From positions 1-64,000 of the forward strand of contig NZ_FWYB01000005.1 of NCBI RefSeq assembly GCF_900176505.1: 64,000 nt of DNA, written 5' to 3'. Within the stretch, counting starts at the first letter, position 1; the number at the start of each line of letters is the position of its first letter. The position numbers and the translations under genes are program-made. Source of the stretch: Pedobacter nyackensis. GTDB lineage: Bacteria > Bacteroidota > Bacteroidia > Sphingobacteriales > Sphingobacteriaceae. The notes under the pieces were generated by a model. It made no database searches, was not told where the DNA came from, and saw nothing but the letters and a program-made list of their open reading frames with translations. Of the stretch, positions 19,201-26,629 are shown piece by piece.

Positions 19201-19768
19201 CTTTAACAATACTTTCAGCTATAAAAGTTTTACCCTTAATTTTCTCTTAGACTGGCGTAAGGGTGGTAACTTCTACTCTTATGTAGTTAAGAGTTTGATC
19301 AATGCAGGTTTGACAGACAATACCATTGCGGGTCGAGATGCGGCGACCGGTGGTTTACCCTGGGTGGATTCGCAAGGGAAAAATCGGAACGATGGGATGA
19401 TTATTCCTGGTTACATAGCCAATGGCGATGGTACATTCGGCGAAAATAAGGTCATTATTGCTGCTTCTGATTTTTACAACAATACTTATAATAAGTATTA
19501 TGAACGCTTAACCTATTCCGCATCGTTCCTGAAGTTGAGAGAGGCTTCCTTAACTTATGTGTTTGATAAGCAACTCTTGCGTAAACTTCCAATCAGCAAC
19601 CTTTCTTTTTCACTGATCGGTAGAAATCTGTATACCTGGACGGTCAATGGATTGGGTTATGATCCAGAAACTACGATGAGTGTTACTGAAGGCTTTAAAT
19701 TGGGAGTTGGCCACTGGACACTACCAGGAACACGCTCTTTTGGCTTTAAATTAAGTTGTAATTTTTAA
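16295..19768 (+). CDS. SusC/RagA-type TonB-dependent transporter with STN signalling domain
   Basis: A 1157-residue outer-membrane transporter. After the signal peptide (to about VKAQD) come an STN secretin/TonB N-terminal domain (about residues 50-125) that contacts the FecR protein, a carboxypeptidase-regulatory-like beta-sandwich (about 130-205, VKGKVTDEKGLPIPGVSV), the plug (with LFVVDGVPV and the SusC signature ASAALYGSRAGSGVVLITTKSG), and a 22-strand barrel ending in aromatic F. It imports substrate captured by the SusD partner, powered by TonB. The STN domain fits an ECF/FecR-controlled system. The upstream Met at 16295 is used; 16316 is an alternative start. Confidence 0.96.
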   Translation: MIKTFKVMKKSAVTNQLIFKVMRFFTLIYIFLSVMLFAGQASPVKAQDLNSRISFSFKHGTLTELLKNIEKKTRLSFVYTNNDAVLNRRIETIKADNELVSSLLNRILTPMQLTYQVQNNQVIIKKAIRVKGKVTDEKGLPIPGVSVIEKGMDNVTVTSLNGEYSLNVKDVSAALLFRMMGYQTQELSLNGQAVINVNLKPDQTALSEVVVTALGIKRSEKALGYSIANVKGSDVNTVKEVNVINSLAGKVAGVNVVSAGSDPGSSAFITIRGQSSIATDNQPLFVVDGVPVAHSLRATSEVGRSSVDYGSPIADISPDDIESITILKGASAAALYGSRAGSGVVLITTKSGAVNKKGLGLSFNSNAMYDQAWMFPHFQNQFGAGEYTDDPAVSTTSAWGSRLDVGTKHLQWNSPLDANGKPVLTDWVSHPNNAKDFYETGSTSTNNIAITGKNADGNYRLSYTNLVNKGIVPNTDLSRNTLNLAATYVLHPKVKISTNLGYVNNKSDNRPSAYRESVTQMLYSMPSNMSIKDLRNYWKPGRENIEQFSADDSDNPYFVAYEHTNGYDRNRITGNVQAVIDLTSDLSFMARTGLDMYNEQHETKRPFSSKRFKFGGYGVDNSFFKEQNTDFLLSYKKTLNEDWSFILSVGGNQMNQTARSTAQRTESLSIPGIYNINNAQAGTITNSQYNSRKRINSLYGMGHASFKDMVFLDVTGRNDWSSTLPAENNSYFYPSVSLSTVLTDVFKVKSDVLSFAKIRANWAQVGSDTNPYQLFNTVPFNQDWGDVKRATIEFNLKNNFLKPEIATSYEFGGDLRFLDSRVGLDVTWYKTNKRNQIINIPTTIASGASNRLINAGNIQNSGWEIGFFAVPVKAALKWEMNVNFSRNENKVISLMEGLPEYSMGSADGDNIRYLIKEGTKIGDFYTPSYTKVPSGPNAGAALLDKTGHYIRNNSEYIKVGNYNPDFTVGFNNTFSYKSFTLNFLLDWRKGGNFYSYVVKSLINAGLTDNTIAGRDAATGGLPWVDSQGKNRNDGMIIPGYIANGDGTFGENKVIIAASDFYNNTYNKYYERLTYSASFLKLREASLTYVFDKQLLRKLPISNLSFSLIGRNLYTWTVNGLGYDPETTMSVTEGFKLGVGHWTLPGTRSFGFKLSCNF

Positions 19769-19780
19769 TCACTAGCAGAA

Positions 19781-21253
19781 ATGAAATTCGAATATAAAAC
19801 CATTCTGGTGCTGTTTATGACCCTACTGGGTGCATGCACTAAAGATTTTGAAAAAATCAATACCAATCCAAATGCTCCTGAAACCACCAATACCGAGTTC
19901 CTGATGTCTGAAGTGGTTTTGTCTACTGCTTATGCCTACCAGGAAAATGCAGTGGGCAGGAGACCGGCATCTGCAGCGCGGTATCTAACATTGGTTCGCA
20001 ATACCGGCTATGATCTTTTTGATTGGGGGCCTGTAGACTGGGATGATATTTATGCCCGCTTGTCTGTAAACAAGACTTTCATGGAAACTGCACAGAAGCG
20101 TTCCGAGAATCAGTATGTTGCGATCAGCAAAATTATAATGGCTTTTAACTTCAGTTATTTAACTGATTTGTATGGAGATGTTCCCTACTCGCAGGCGCTT
20201 AAATCTAAAGAGAGCAATGTGATTTACCCGGAGTACGACCAGCAACAAGTGATCTACCCGGATTTGTTAAAGGAACTTCGTGAAGCCAATAACCTTTTGA
20301 AAGGGGGGGCTGCGGAAATCAATGCCAAAGCCGATGTGATGTTCAAAGGTAAAGCCTTACAGTGGCGGAAATTTGCCAACACCTTGCGTTTAAGAATGTT
20401 GTTGCGCATTTCTAAAAATTATGCACCAGCATTCACCGAAATGCAGGAAATCATCAGCGATAAAACGGCTTATCCAATTTTTGAAAGCAGTGCTGATAAT
20501 GCTGAAATTCCTTACCTCGGGAACCTGGCTGCATATAGCTGGCCTGGTGGCCCTTTGGCAATGATCGATTTTGATTACCAGAAAACAAAAGTAAGTAAAG
20601 AACTGGTTGATCGCCTTGTTCAAAGAAACGATCCAAGATTGGGTGTTTGGGTTGAGCCCGTTAAAAGTACAACAGGTTCAACGGTAGATCTCAATAGATA
20701 TGTTGGTGTACCTAACGCTATTGATGCACCTTCTGCTTATAACGGCGGTGAAGATCACGTATCTGTTTTTTCTTCTACTTTTTTCAGAAAGAACGGTGCT
20801 ACTTCAAATCCTTTGTTGAAAGCCAGTTTGGTTACCTATACCGAGCTATGTTTTATTTTGGCCGAAGCCATGCAGAAAGGTAAGCTAAATGTGTCTGGGG
20901 AAACTGCAGAATCGATGTATTATAAAGCAATTAAAGAGTCGATGAGTAGTTATGCGGTAACAGCCCCTGCAAGTTATTACGATCAGTCTCTCGTGAAGTA
21001 CGATGGTTCACCAGAGCAGTTGATCACGCAGAAATGGATGGCCATGCTGTTCAAAGGTGCAGAAGGTTGGTTTGATCAGCGTCGTACTGGTTATCCTGCT
21101 TTCGTAACCGGACCGCTTGCTGCGGGACGTGGAATCCCGAAACGCTATGTATTCCCAGATTCTGAAAGGGCCAAAAACAAACTCAATTACCAAAAAGCAG
21201 TGTCTGCTTTCGGAGCGGACAAGGAGTCTACATTAATGTGGTCTCTGAAATAG
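19781..21253 (+). CDS. SusD/RagB-type surface nutrient-binding lipoprotein
   Basis: A 490-residue lipoprotein (lipobox LLGAC) of the SusD-like_2 group, starting with the common CTKDFEKINTNPN segment. TPR-like helices follow. Near the end, QLITQKWMAMLFKGAEGWFDQRRTG is the family's conserved stretch. It forms the lid of the SusC transporter and binds the ligand at the cell surface. It is encoded 12 bases after susC, as usual for the pair. The ligand is unknown; the distal phosphatase gene suggests a phosphorylated compound. Confidence 0.95.
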   Translation: MKFEYKTILVLFMTLLGACTKDFEKINTNPNAPETTNTEFLMSEVVLSTAYAYQENAVGRRPASAARYLTLVRNTGYDLFDWGPVDWDDIYARLSVNKTFMETAQKRSENQYVAISKIIMAFNFSYLTDLYGDVPYSQALKSKESNVIYPEYDQQQVIYPDLLKELREANNLLKGGAAEINAKADVMFKGKALQWRKFANTLRLRMLLRISKNYAPAFTEMQEIISDKTAYPIFESSADNAEIPYLGNLAAYSWPGGPLAMIDFDYQKTKVSKELVDRLVQRNDPRLGVWVEPVKSTTGSTVDLNRYVGVPNAIDAPSAYNGGEDHVSVFSSTFFRKNGATSNPLLKASLVTYTELCFILAEAMQKGKLNVSGETAESMYYKAIKESMSSYAVTAPASYYDQSLVKYDGSPEQLITQKWMAMLFKGAEGWFDQRRTGYPAFVTGPLAAGRGIPKRYVFPDSERAKNKLNYQKAVSAFGADKESTLMWSLK

Positions 21254-21276
21254 ATTAAAAACACATCAAATTTAAT

Positions 21277-22563
21277 ATGATTAGCTTAAAAAGACCGATA
21301 GCGCTGATGTTCCTGCTTGTTGTGGCGGCCATCAGCAAAACAAATGCTCAGGATTTTAATCCGAAACCCTTCCCAGACCGTGTGATTTTAACCTGGACCG
21401 GAAATCCTGAAGTAAGTCAGACCGTTACCTGGCGTACAGATACAACCATTGCGACTTCTAAGGCGCAAATCAAAGCTGAAGATTCTAGTCCGGCTCTGGA
21501 AGAGTCCATCACTACTTACGATGCCGGATCCCGTGTTTTGTCAGGTGGAAATAATTATGCCACTGCAAAATATCATCAGGTTACTTTTACCAATCTGAAG
21601 CCGGGAACGGTATATGCTTACCGTGTAGGGGCGGGGGACTATTGGAGTGAATGGTTTCAATTTACCACAGCATCCAATACCAACAAACCTTTTTCTTTCA
21701 TTTATCTGGGTGATGCTCAGAATGATATCCGTTCAAAATGGTCTCGCGTCATCCGTAAAGCATTTGCGCATCAGCCTGATGCCCGATTCATCATTCATAC
21801 CGGTGATTTGATTAACCGCTCCAACAATGATAAGGAATGGGGTGAGTGGCATTACGGGGGTGGTTTTATCAACGGGATGATCCCTAGCTTGCCTTCTCCG
21901 GGTAACCATGAATATGTAAGAGATGACAAGAGAAAGCTGATTCTGGATCCGCACTGGGGTGTACAATATACCTTACCAGGAAATGGGCCTAAAGGATTGG
22001 AAGAATCGGTATACTATGTCGATTATCAGAATGTTCGGATCATATCTCTTGACTCTCAGATGATTATCCTGGATGAAGCTTCAGCTAAAATTCAGTACGA
22101 ATGGTTGGAAAAGGTTTTAAAAGAAAATAAGAAATTGTGGACAGTAATTACCTTCCATCACCCTATTTTTTCTACTGCCAAAAGTAGAGACAACAAAGAA
22201 TTTAGAGAACAGTTCAAACCTTTGTTTGATAAGTACCACATCGATCTGGTTTTGCAGGGGCATGATCATACCTATAGCCGCGGACAAAACCTTCCACGAG
22301 GCCTATCTGGCAGAGAGGCGAGTGGACCGGTTTATTTGGTTTCTGTAGCGGGACCTAAGATGTACAAAGTAGATAGCGCGCGGTGGATGAATGTATCTTT
22401 GGAAAATACCCAGCTTTTCCAAACGATTCGCGTAGACGGTCAAAATTTGAAATTTGAGGCTTACAAAACCTCTGGGGAACTGTTCGATGCTTTCTCCCTG
22501 AAAAAAACAAGCCGCGATCGTGCTGCAGAATTTAAAGACTTGAATCCGGCTGCAAGGAAATAA
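21277..22563 (+). CDS. Purple acid phosphatase-like metallophosphoesterase
   Basis: A 428-residue exported enzyme with a signal peptide (to about TNAQ), an N-terminal fibronectin-III-like domain (about residues 25-120, ending GTVYAYRVGAGDYWSEW) and a calcineurin-like phosphoesterase domain. Metal-binding blocks are visible in order: GDAQND, HTGDLI, PGNHEY, TFHHPIF and GHDHTY. This layout is that of purple acid phosphatases, which hydrolyse phosphate monoesters with a di-metal centre. As the last gene of an ECF/FecR/SusC/SusD operon, it probably releases phosphate from an organic ester taken up by, or presented to, this system (inference). It could instead be a phosphodiesterase. A strong terminator follows at 22611. 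Confidence 0.9.
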   Translation: MISLKRPIALMFLLVVAAISKTNAQDFNPKPFPDRVILTWTGNPEVSQTVTWRTDTTIATSKAQIKAEDSSPALEESITTYDAGSRVLSGGNNYATAKYHQVTFTNLKPGTVYAYRVGAGDYWSEWFQFTTASNTNKPFSFIYLGDAQNDIRSKWSRVIRKAFAHQPDARFIIHTGDLINRSNNDKEWGEWHYGGGFINGMIPSLPSPGNHEYVRDDKRKLILDPHWGVQYTLPGNGPKGLEESVYYVDYQNVRIISLDSQMIILDEASAKIQYEWLEKVLKENKKLWTVITFHHPIFSTAKSRDNKEFREQFKPLFDKYHIDLVLQGHDHTYSRGQNLPRGLSGREASGPVYLVSVAGPKMYKVDSARWMNVSLENTQLFQTIRVDGQNLKFEAYKTSGELFDAFSLKKTSRDRAAEFKDLNPAARK

Positions 22564-22610
22564 TAATTAAATGTTTCACGAGTTTAGGCTTTTGAAATAT
22601 CAACTAATAG

Positions 22611-22650
22611 AGGTTGTATATAATTCACAAATTATATACAACCTTTTTAT
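22611..22650 (+). terminator. Intrinsic terminator of the phosphatase SusCD operon
   Basis: A 14-15-bp stem (22611-22625 with 22630-22644) with a four-base loop, followed by TTTTTATTT. It lies 47 bases after the phosphatase gene. Confidence 0.88.
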
Positions 22651-23064
22651 TTATCCCCACTTAATGCGTCACTTAAAAACCAGATAGGTTCTTTTTTACT
22701 CGGAATTGTAACTAATGTAGAGTCAAGCTGCAATTTGTCGAGCTTTTATGAGCCTCGTGAATTGTTTTTGATTTTTCTACCCTTTTGTTTTGAATATTCA
22801 TCTTTTTTAGCTGTTTAAAGCAACATATTTGAATAGAACCAAATACTTTTTCTGCAACTAAACTAACCAAACCATATACGAAAAGAAGAAGACTACTGAA
22901 TGAGTTATGGCGGCCTGCTTACCCAAGGCAGAAATTTTTTCGGGCTCGACCATACTGAAAATAACCTCAAAAATTAGAGAATGGTGAGGGAGCTATCGTG
23001 GAAACGAGGAGTTAAATTAAATTTTAGACTTTACCCAGCCAACTTTAAACTATAAAAATTAAGT
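22651..23064. other. Gene-free A/T-rich region
   Basis: About 410 bases with no plausible coding sequence on either strand. I see no exact TAnnTTTG element in the last 100 bases before the metzincin gene. No repeat or RNA structure stood out. Confidence 0.6.
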
Positions 23065-24507
23065 ATGAAAAACAGAAAAAACCACCTTCGCCTCAGCCTG
23101 CTCTTTATGATTACAGGCACTTTGTTAATTAATGCCTGTAAAAAAGTGCCGGTTGCCGAAACAGAAGCCATAAGTGTAAAAATGAAGACATCGACTCTTC
23201 ATGAAGAAACCACCACGCCAACTTTCGTAACGAATACCAAAAATCTTAATATCGTGATGTTTGTGCCCACAGATAATCCGGCATTGCCAGATTATAAAAC
23301 ACGATTAACGGCTTTGTTTACGCATTTTCAAACTTGGTTGCATACCGAGATGTTGAGATATGGTTATGATAAGTATATGGGATTAGCCAAAGTTGATTCT
23401 ACCAATCTAATTAGATTTATCGAAATACCTGCCGCAGGACCACAGGCAGATTATCCTTATTCTTCTAGCATATCTGCAACTAAAATTCTGAATGAAATAA
23501 ATGCATACAAAGCTACACATGCATCAGAATTTTCTAATTCATCTCATATGCTGATCTTATTGCCACAAAGAACTGATGCTGGCGACCAACCTTTTTATGG
23601 CTGGGGTAAGAACTGCTTTGCATTAGATAATGCAAATATGGCGGTAGATAAGATCCCAAATCCAAACTCTAATTATTTAGGAGGAATGCTGCATGAGCTT
23701 GGTCATGGATTAAATCTTCCACATGATCATGCCAAGTATGCATCAGAGCAACCAACATTAGGTACTTCCTTAATGGGCTCAGGAAACGTAACTTTCAGTA
23801 AAGGCCAGCCTACTTTTTTAACAGAGGTTGATGCAGCTATATTGAATCGCAATGAGGTTTTCCAAAATCCATTACCAACAGAAACACCTTATGAAAGTGC
23901 AACAACTACCATTAGTGCAAATGCAACTTTCAATAGCACTACCCAAGCCTTTAATTTAACAGGTAGTTTTACCAGTAATAAGGATGTAAGTGATATTTTA
24001 GTTTATATGGACCCTAATGTAAACAGTGAAGGAACAGGAACGAACAAAGATTACAATGCCGTAACCTGGAGATTTACGCCGGGAACAGGAAATACCATTT
24101 CTGGAAGCATTCCGTTAAGCGAACTTTATTATAAAAACAATGAGCCTTATGAGTTAAAAGCCAAGTTATTGCTAAAAAATGGAAACGTAATTACCCAAAC
24201 GTATTCGTTCTCATTTTTAAATGGTGTACCACAAATTGGCTCAAATGGATCAGCTAAATTCTTCCAGAATGCAAGCTATGGCGGTTATGGCATATCTTTG
24301 CCTGTAGGACAATATACTACCGCCGATTTAGTTAGCCTAGGGATCAGCAATAATGATGTATCATCAGTTAATGTAGGTTTAGGCGTAAAAGTGATTATGT
24401 ATGATGGCGATAACTTTACAGGAAGCAGTATTGAGCTTACTTCATCAAGTTCTTATACCTCTACTTTTAATGATAAAGCATCGTCAATAAAAGTGATTGC
24501 ACTTTAA
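23065..24507 (+). CDS. Metzincin-like metalloprotease lipoprotein with betagamma-crystallin domain
   Basis: A 480-residue lipoprotein (lipobox LLINAC, Cys at about 27). The first half is a metalloprotease domain with the zinc motif H210-E-L-G-H214-G-L-N217-L-P-H220 followed by SLMGSG (M237, probable Met-turn). This is the metzincin pattern HExxHxxGxxH with Asn in place of the usual Gly. A linking beta domain (about 270-395) comes next. The last ~85 residues look like a betagamma-crystallin unit (AKFFQNASYGGYGISLPVGQY, then VIMYDGDNFTGSSIELTSS), a fold that often binds calcium. It is probably surface-attached and acts on proteins or glycoproteins. It stands alone between the two SusCD loci with its own terminator. 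Confidence 0.82.
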   Translation: MKNRKNHLRLSLLFMITGTLLINACKKVPVAETEAISVKMKTSTLHEETTTPTFVTNTKNLNIVMFVPTDNPALPDYKTRLTALFTHFQTWLHTEMLRYGYDKYMGLAKVDSTNLIRFIEIPAAGPQADYPYSSSISATKILNEINAYKATHASEFSNSSHMLILLPQRTDAGDQPFYGWGKNCFALDNANMAVDKIPNPNSNYLGGMLHELGHGLNLPHDHAKYASEQPTLGTSLMGSGNVTFSKGQPTFLTEVDAAILNRNEVFQNPLPTETPYESATTTISANATFNSTTQAFNLTGSFTSNKDVSDILVYMDPNVNSEGTGTNKDYNAVTWRFTPGTGNTISGSIPLSELYYKNNEPYELKAKLLLKNGNVITQTYSFSFLNGVPQIGSNGSAKFFQNASYGGYGISLPVGQYTTADLVSLGISNNDVSSVNVGLGVKVIMYDGDNFTGSSIELTSSSSYTSTFNDKASSIKVIAL

Positions 24508-24519
24508 ATTATATTTCTG

Positions 24520-24568
24520 GCTTTGCCAACTCGACTGGGTAGTTGGCAAAGCTTTGAAACTTTTTATT
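24520..24568 (+). terminator. Intrinsic terminator after the metzincin gene
   Basis: A perfect 12-bp stem GCTTTGCCAACT / AGTTGGCAAAGC (24520-24531 with 24541-24552) has a nine-base loop, then a T-rich tail with TTTTT at 24561-24565. The tail is offset, so termination may be partial. The rest of the gap to 24849 holds a palindrome at 24700 and no gene. Confidence 0.75.
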
Positions 24569-24699
24569 ATCCTTATTTCTTACAATATAAATTTTAGTTT
24601 CAATCCATATTCTTATTTTATGTATAGGTTCCCTTCAACAAATATTTCCGGTAATCAGTTTTACACCGAATTTTCATACTAAACAGCTAATGCCAAAAA

Positions 24700-24715
24700 G
24701 GCACAATATTGTGCC
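24700..24715. promoter_or_regulatory. Perfect 16-bp palindrome GGCACAATATTGTGCC
   Basis: A perfect inverted repeat with no spacer, 134 bases before the second ECF sigma gene and 131 bases after the terminator stem of the metzincin gene. No T tract follows, so it is more like a dimeric regulator's operator than a terminator. The binding protein is unknown. Confidence 0.5.
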
Positions 24716-24849
24716 AATATCCTTAGATTTTTGCATAATTATATTGCTATATTCCGTCGTTTTAAATGATTTAATTTCTTTTATGGGAAGTAGGCTCTTA
24801 GTGAACTCTTTAAATGATTTTATTATTCAATATTAACTAACTAGGAGCA

Positions 24850-25422
24850 ATGAAAACTGAATTTTGTGATTTGGAGTCCCTTTGGTCGAGATTAAGGAAC
24901 GGAGAAGAAGAAGCATTGTTTGGCTTATTTAAAGATTTATATAATCCTCTTTTTAATTACGGTTTTTCATTGTATGGAACAAAGGAAAATGTGGAAGATG
25001 CAATTAGTCAGGTTTTTCTGGAGCTATGGGAGAAGAGATTGACTCTTAAATCTGTAGCAAACGTTAAAAGCTATCTTTTTACTTATTTACGTCGTAAAAT
25101 CAGTTGGGAGCACGAAAAAGAAATTAAATGCATTTTGCCTGATCGGGAAATGTATGAAGTGTCTGTTATGGATTATATGGTACAGTTACAGACAGAAGAA
25201 GAAATCCGGAGACGTGTACTAAATGCAATTAATAAATTGCCTCCTCGGCAAAAGCAACTGATTATGTTTAAGTTTTATCAGAATTTGGGTTATGATGAAA
25301 TCTCCGAAATAACAGGACTCGCTACACAGAGTATTTATAATAATATTCATCAATCTTTAAAATCTCTTCATGAAGAATTAAAAATGCCAATTGGATTATT
25401 GCTCCTGGTTCTTAAAATGTAG
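24850..25422 (+). CDS. RNA polymerase ECF sigma factor (glycan-locus type)
   Basis: A 190-residue ECF sigma factor. Region 2 spans about residues 25-85 (GLFKDLYNPLFNYGFSLYG to VKSYLFTYLRRKI) and region 4 about 125-180 (INKLPPRQKQLIMFKFYQNL, then GYDEISEITGLATQSIYNNI). It should drive the following FecR, SusC and SusD genes when substrate is sensed. The start is the only ATG in a good position, with AGGAG seven bases upstream, one of the few Shine-Dalgarno-like sequences in the window. The divergence from the first ECF factor suggests separate promoter specificity. Confidence 0.93.
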   Translation: MKTEFCDLESLWSRLRNGEEEALFGLFKDLYNPLFNYGFSLYGTKENVEDAISQVFLELWEKRLTLKSVANVKSYLFTYLRRKISWEHEKEIKCILPDREMYEVSVMDYMVQLQTEEEIRRRVLNAINKLPPRQKQLIMFKFYQNLGYDEISEITGLATQSIYNNIHQSLKSLHEELKMPIGLLLLVLKM

Positions 25423-25537
25423 TTGGTTAGAATTTATTTTTTTTGATTGATAATCAGTTTGTTATTATTTTTTTGAAAAACCAACGAGTAGAAATATTCT
25501 TTCTGTAGCACTATGGTGTATACAACCAGATAGACTA

Positions 25538-26593
25538 ATGAATAAATCTAATTTAACTATTGAGGACTTATTAGCTAATTCTTCTTTTATTGATTATTGT
25601 TTAACAAAGGATTTGGCCGAAACAAATCCTTGGGATTTGCATCTACAAAAACATCCTGAGGATAGAATAATCTGCCTGGAAGCAAAGAAGATTCTTTTGC
25701 TTTTGACGGCTGAAATTCCTGAAGATATCATTGAGGATAAATTAAATTCGTTTAAAAAACTGTATTATCAGACCAAGTTTGATGTAAATGCAAACGAACA
25801 GAAAAAATCCCCAAAGAAACTCCGGCTTCTTACAATTACCGGTATTGCAGCTTCCTTAATATTTATCGCCACAGGTGTTTTATTCTTTTTTAAAACCAAT
25901 CGGACATCGGTATCTACCTTTAATGAAATAAAAGGCCAAAGTATAGTTACCAGTCCTACCGATCGGAATAGGATCACTTTAAGCGATGGAACGGTTGCAA
26001 TTTTGTATCCGGGCAGTAAGCTAACTATTTCCGATGATTATAATGAAGATGATCGAAAAGTCGCAATTACAGGTCAGGTATACCTAAAGATCTTTAAAGA
26101 TAAGCAAAAGCCCTTTGTCGCATACAGTCGTCATTCTGCAACCACCGCTATTGGTACTGCCTTTTATGTTCGTGATTTTGAAGGTAGTAAAGTGTCTTCA
26201 GTATTGCTGATAAATGGAAAAGTGAAAGTAGATAAGCCAGCACATCATATCGCAGAGTTTTTAGAACCAGGAACCTCATTGATTATTGACAATAATACAT
26301 TAAAATCTGAGAAAAGGACAATCGATAAGATTGAACTAGAAGAATTGGCAAACCGAAAACTGGTATTCCGGAATGAAGTAATGGAAAGTATAGTTTATAA
26401 GCTGGAACTTTTTTACGGAGTAGAAATTGATTTAAGCACTTGTAAATGCCAGTTTAAAAATATTACCGGCGATTATTCTGAACAATCTCTTACCACAATT
26501 TTAAACACCATAAGTTTCATCAATCAGGTAAACTGGACAATTCGTGAGCATAGAATTGTATTTAGCTCCTCTCAGCTCCCAATAACTAAATAA
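25538..26593 (+). CDS. FecR-type anti-sigma factor
   Basis: A 351-residue anti-sigma factor with a cytoplasmic N-terminal part, a membrane helix at about residues 91-113 (LLTITGIAASLIFIATGVLFF), a periplasmic FecR domain (about 125-230, with LSDGTVAILYPGSKLTI and TTAIGTAFYV), and a C-terminal DUF4974 domain (about 270-345). It pairs with the sigma gene 115 bases upstream and the STN-bearing SusC protein downstream. It is expected to be cleaved or rearranged when the transporter is occupied. It lies 36 bases before susC, consistent with one transcript. Confidence 0.92.
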   Translation: MNKSNLTIEDLLANSSFIDYCLTKDLAETNPWDLHLQKHPEDRIICLEAKKILLLLTAEIPEDIIEDKLNSFKKLYYQTKFDVNANEQKKSPKKLRLLTITGIAASLIFIATGVLFFFKTNRTSVSTFNEIKGQSIVTSPTDRNRITLSDGTVAILYPGSKLTISDDYNEDDRKVAITGQVYLKIFKDKQKPFVAYSRHSATTAIGTAFYVRDFEGSKVSSVLLINGKVKVDKPAHHIAEFLEPGTSLIIDNNTLKSEKRTIDKIELEELANRKLVFRNEVMESIVYKLELFYGVEIDLSTCKCQFKNITGDYSEQSLTTILNTISFINQVNWTIREHRIVFSSSQLPITK

Positions 26594-26629
26594 CCAAACA
26601 ACCAATATAAATCTAAAATTATCTTAACT

